A stretch of 64,000 nt of DNA from Eutypa lata (taxonomy: Eukaryota; Ascomycota; Sordariomycetes; Xylariales; Diatrypaceae), in contig JAKULF010000003.1 of the NCBI GenBank assembly GCA_022661535.1, positions 6,448,001 through 6,512,000 of the forward strand, given 5' to 3'. The notes under the pieces were generated by a model. That model ran no database searches and was not told the DNA's origin. It worked only from the letters and a program-made list of their open reading frames with translations. The position numbers were made by a program, and so were the translations under genes. Shown piece after piece: positions 62,368 to 64,000 of the stretch; position 1 is the first letter of the stretch; each line of letters opens with the position of its first letter.

Positions 62368-63252
62368 ATGCCGAGGAACCCGCCTCCTATTCCAAGGCGT
62401 GATATGCCACCAACTTACACAAAATCACCAACCATAACTCAGATATCTAGTTTTATCCAGTCCATCTTTCCTAGAAGGCAAGGAGATACTCATTTTCATT
62501 ATCATACACCCCGTTCAACTTCATTTAACTCGCAAGCTACTACAGTCTCACGTATAGTTCTCAGTATAACACCTACACCAGGTTTTTACGTTGCTTTAAC
62601 ATCAACGCAAGCAAACTTGGTATTCTTACATCGACCATGGAATCTAGATCGCAGACGGGTGCCTCGCGGTACTACTGTTTTATCATCCCATAAAGGCTTC
62701 GATGAGGTATTAACAGTAGGCAACAACACAGCTCTAGCATCGAGACTAGGCATGGATCTCTCCCACAGTACCACCATCCAGGGGTATAAAGGGGATTCCG
62801 AACGGAGTATCGGTATCATAGGACCCGTAAAGGCTATAAGTCGTATGGACCTACGCGAGCACATCAAAGCCGAGTTCGGTTCACTTGAGGGCACCTTTGG
62901 CTTCGACGAGGACGCTGCTTGTTCGAAGGAGCTTAAGGTCGACGTGATAGCCATCATGAATGCATTCCACCCCGCCGAAGTGGAGAGGGTGGCAGCTCAA
63001 GCTCTCGAATTAGGTCTTATATCCTCTGCTACCGACTGTAGGCGGGTTCTGTATCTCACAGGTGCCGTGCGAGAGCTTGGGCGAGGGGCTGCTCTAGCAA
63101 AGGGTATGGCGGTTGTGTGTGTAGGACATAGAACATGTGAGGAATGGGGGATCCGGCATCTAGCAAGGGCTTTAAGAGAAGATTGGCCATCCATTCGTGT
63201 GGACGAGATCTTAGAGGATGAGAACGCGAGTGCCGACCCAAGCGGAGAATAA
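62368..63252 (+). CDS. NIF3-like (DUF34/NGG1p-interacting factor 3) protein
   Basis: Single exon, 294 residues. The segments VFLHRPWNLDRRRVPRG and TVLSSHKGFDEVLTVGNNTAL carry the His/Asp pattern of the NIF3 metal site, followed by GYKGDSERSIGIIGPV. The second half has VDVIAIMNAFHPAEVERVA, RVLYLTGAVRE and AVVCVGHRTCEEWGIRHLA, the last matching the family's closing His/Glu motif. NIF3 proteins are widespread di-metal proteins whose biochemical role is still debated; some act in cofactor repair or as GTP cyclohydrolase-like enzymes. The ATG at 62368 is the first in frame. The N-terminal 40 residues are basic and Pro-rich but not clearly a targeting signal. Divergent from MIA40. Confidence 0.68.
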   Translation: MPRNPPPIPRRDMPPTYTKSPTITQISSFIQSIFPRRQGDTHFHYHTPRSTSFNSQATTVSRIVLSITPTPGFYVALTSTQANLVFLHRPWNLDRRRVPRGTTVLSSHKGFDEVLTVGNNTALASRLGMDLSHSTTIQGYKGDSERSIGIIGPVKAISRMDLREHIKAEFGSLEGTFGFDEDAACSKELKVDVIAIMNAFHPAEVERVAAQALELGLISSATDCRRVLYLTGAVRELGRGAALAKGMAVVCVGHRTCEEWGIRHLARALREDWPSIRVDEILEDENASADPSGE

Positions 63253-64000
63253 GTGGGAGGTGATGCTCCTAAGCTGGTATGGCCCAATTGCGCATCCATA
63301 CCAAGGTTGAGGCGAGAGTAGAGCCAATCGCTCATACACGCAAGCCTCCCTTCAGCAGAGCGAAAGACCAAACCACCTGCATCTTATAATTCATACGGTA
63401 TAGTTGGCGGTGGTCCAACATACCTCGGTTGTCTAGTATATATAGCCCAAATTCCATTGGGGCGACCTTGCCTACGCGACAGCACGGGTCGACGAGTGTA
63501 CTCACCCCCTGACGAGGCGAGGCATCTCGAAACGAACCACTATGATCTCATATAAACCCGGAGAAGCTACATACACATTTAAATCCACACCTACCTTGAC
63601 CCGAATGCTTCTTTGAATATATAAGTAGTTCTAGTCTCCCCTGAAATAGCCTATCTGACTGAAGTAGTCAATCCCCAAGTCTAACTCCAAATTATATAAA
63701 GAGTAACATAATAGTATAGATAAGCAATATAAAAATATTAAACAAAGAGAAGCATTGACACCTTTCACAATACCACACAATCAAACCATTAAAGAATGCT
63801 CCAACAACTGACTACTTTTACCTACCTACTCACTTAAAGTATGGAGCTGGATTTACTAGTTCTAGTCTACCTGTATCTACCCGAATCACGGCCCCGCTTT
63901 TCAATTCAAACTCGGCGCCGAATGCCATAAAGTAACTCAACCTTCGACTTCTTAAACACCCATGAATGGCGGAACCAAAGCTCGAATAAAGGGATACACC
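63253..64000. other. Intergenic to window end, no gene seen
   Basis: AT-rich 3' flank of the NIF3-like gene. A minus-strand frame at 62997-63371 overlaps the end of that gene and is a shadow. No other feature. Confidence 0.5.

Overview
The window is nuclear DNA of a filamentous ascomycete (Pezizomycotina). The evidence is: genes with several short introns (mostly 47-85 nt, GT...CTAAC...AG); fungus-specific families (PMC1-type Ca2+-ATPase, CorA-like proteins, PTH11-like receptors, GH128 wall proteins, Pfs-domain proteins, large AAA+ proteins); PTS2 peroxisomal targeting; and AT-rich gene-poor stretches with decayed genes. The protein families look most like Sordariomycetes, but genus cannot be read from the sequence.

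Layout. 0-5.3 kb: 3' end of a quinate/sugar permease, then a complete calcium pump on the other strand. 5.3-11.3 kb: gene-poor. 11.3-32.2 kb: accessory-looking region with an SDR carrying a Lys-to-Arg change at the catalytic site, a CorA-like membrane protein, a class V aminotransferase-like PLP enzyme, a decayed PTH11-like receptor, an AYR1-like reductase, an adenylate-kinase-like protein, and an unrecognised protein family present as two intact genes plus one pseudogene that share a promoter element. 33-35.5 kb: an AAA+ gene that starts in the middle of its family's usual sequence. 36.5-48.4 kb: conserved genes (peroxisomal thiolase, GH128, beta-carbonic anhydrase, GT90). 48.4-58.3 kb: gene-poor, with a GATA-finger-like gene, a Pfs/phosphorylase-domain gene cut by an in-frame TAG, and the missing N-terminal half of an AAA+ gene, damaged by an AT-rich foldback element. 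58.5-63.3 kb: conserved mitochondrial genes (OM14-like, MIA40) and a NIF3-like gene.

The strongest structural observation is that the N-terminal AAA+ half (about 57.25-58.31 kb, + strand) and the C-terminal AAA+ half (35.49-33.22 kb, - strand) are complementary. Turning round the 35.5-58.3 kb segment would rejoin them head to tail, so this looks like an inversion whose breakpoint split the gene. The strongest candidate for an undescribed system is the three-copy family at 20.0-30.5 kb: same 3' intron position, same C-terminus, and a common dyad element upstream.

Exon limits were read by eye from splice signals and protein continuity. No alignment, database search or RIP index could be run.
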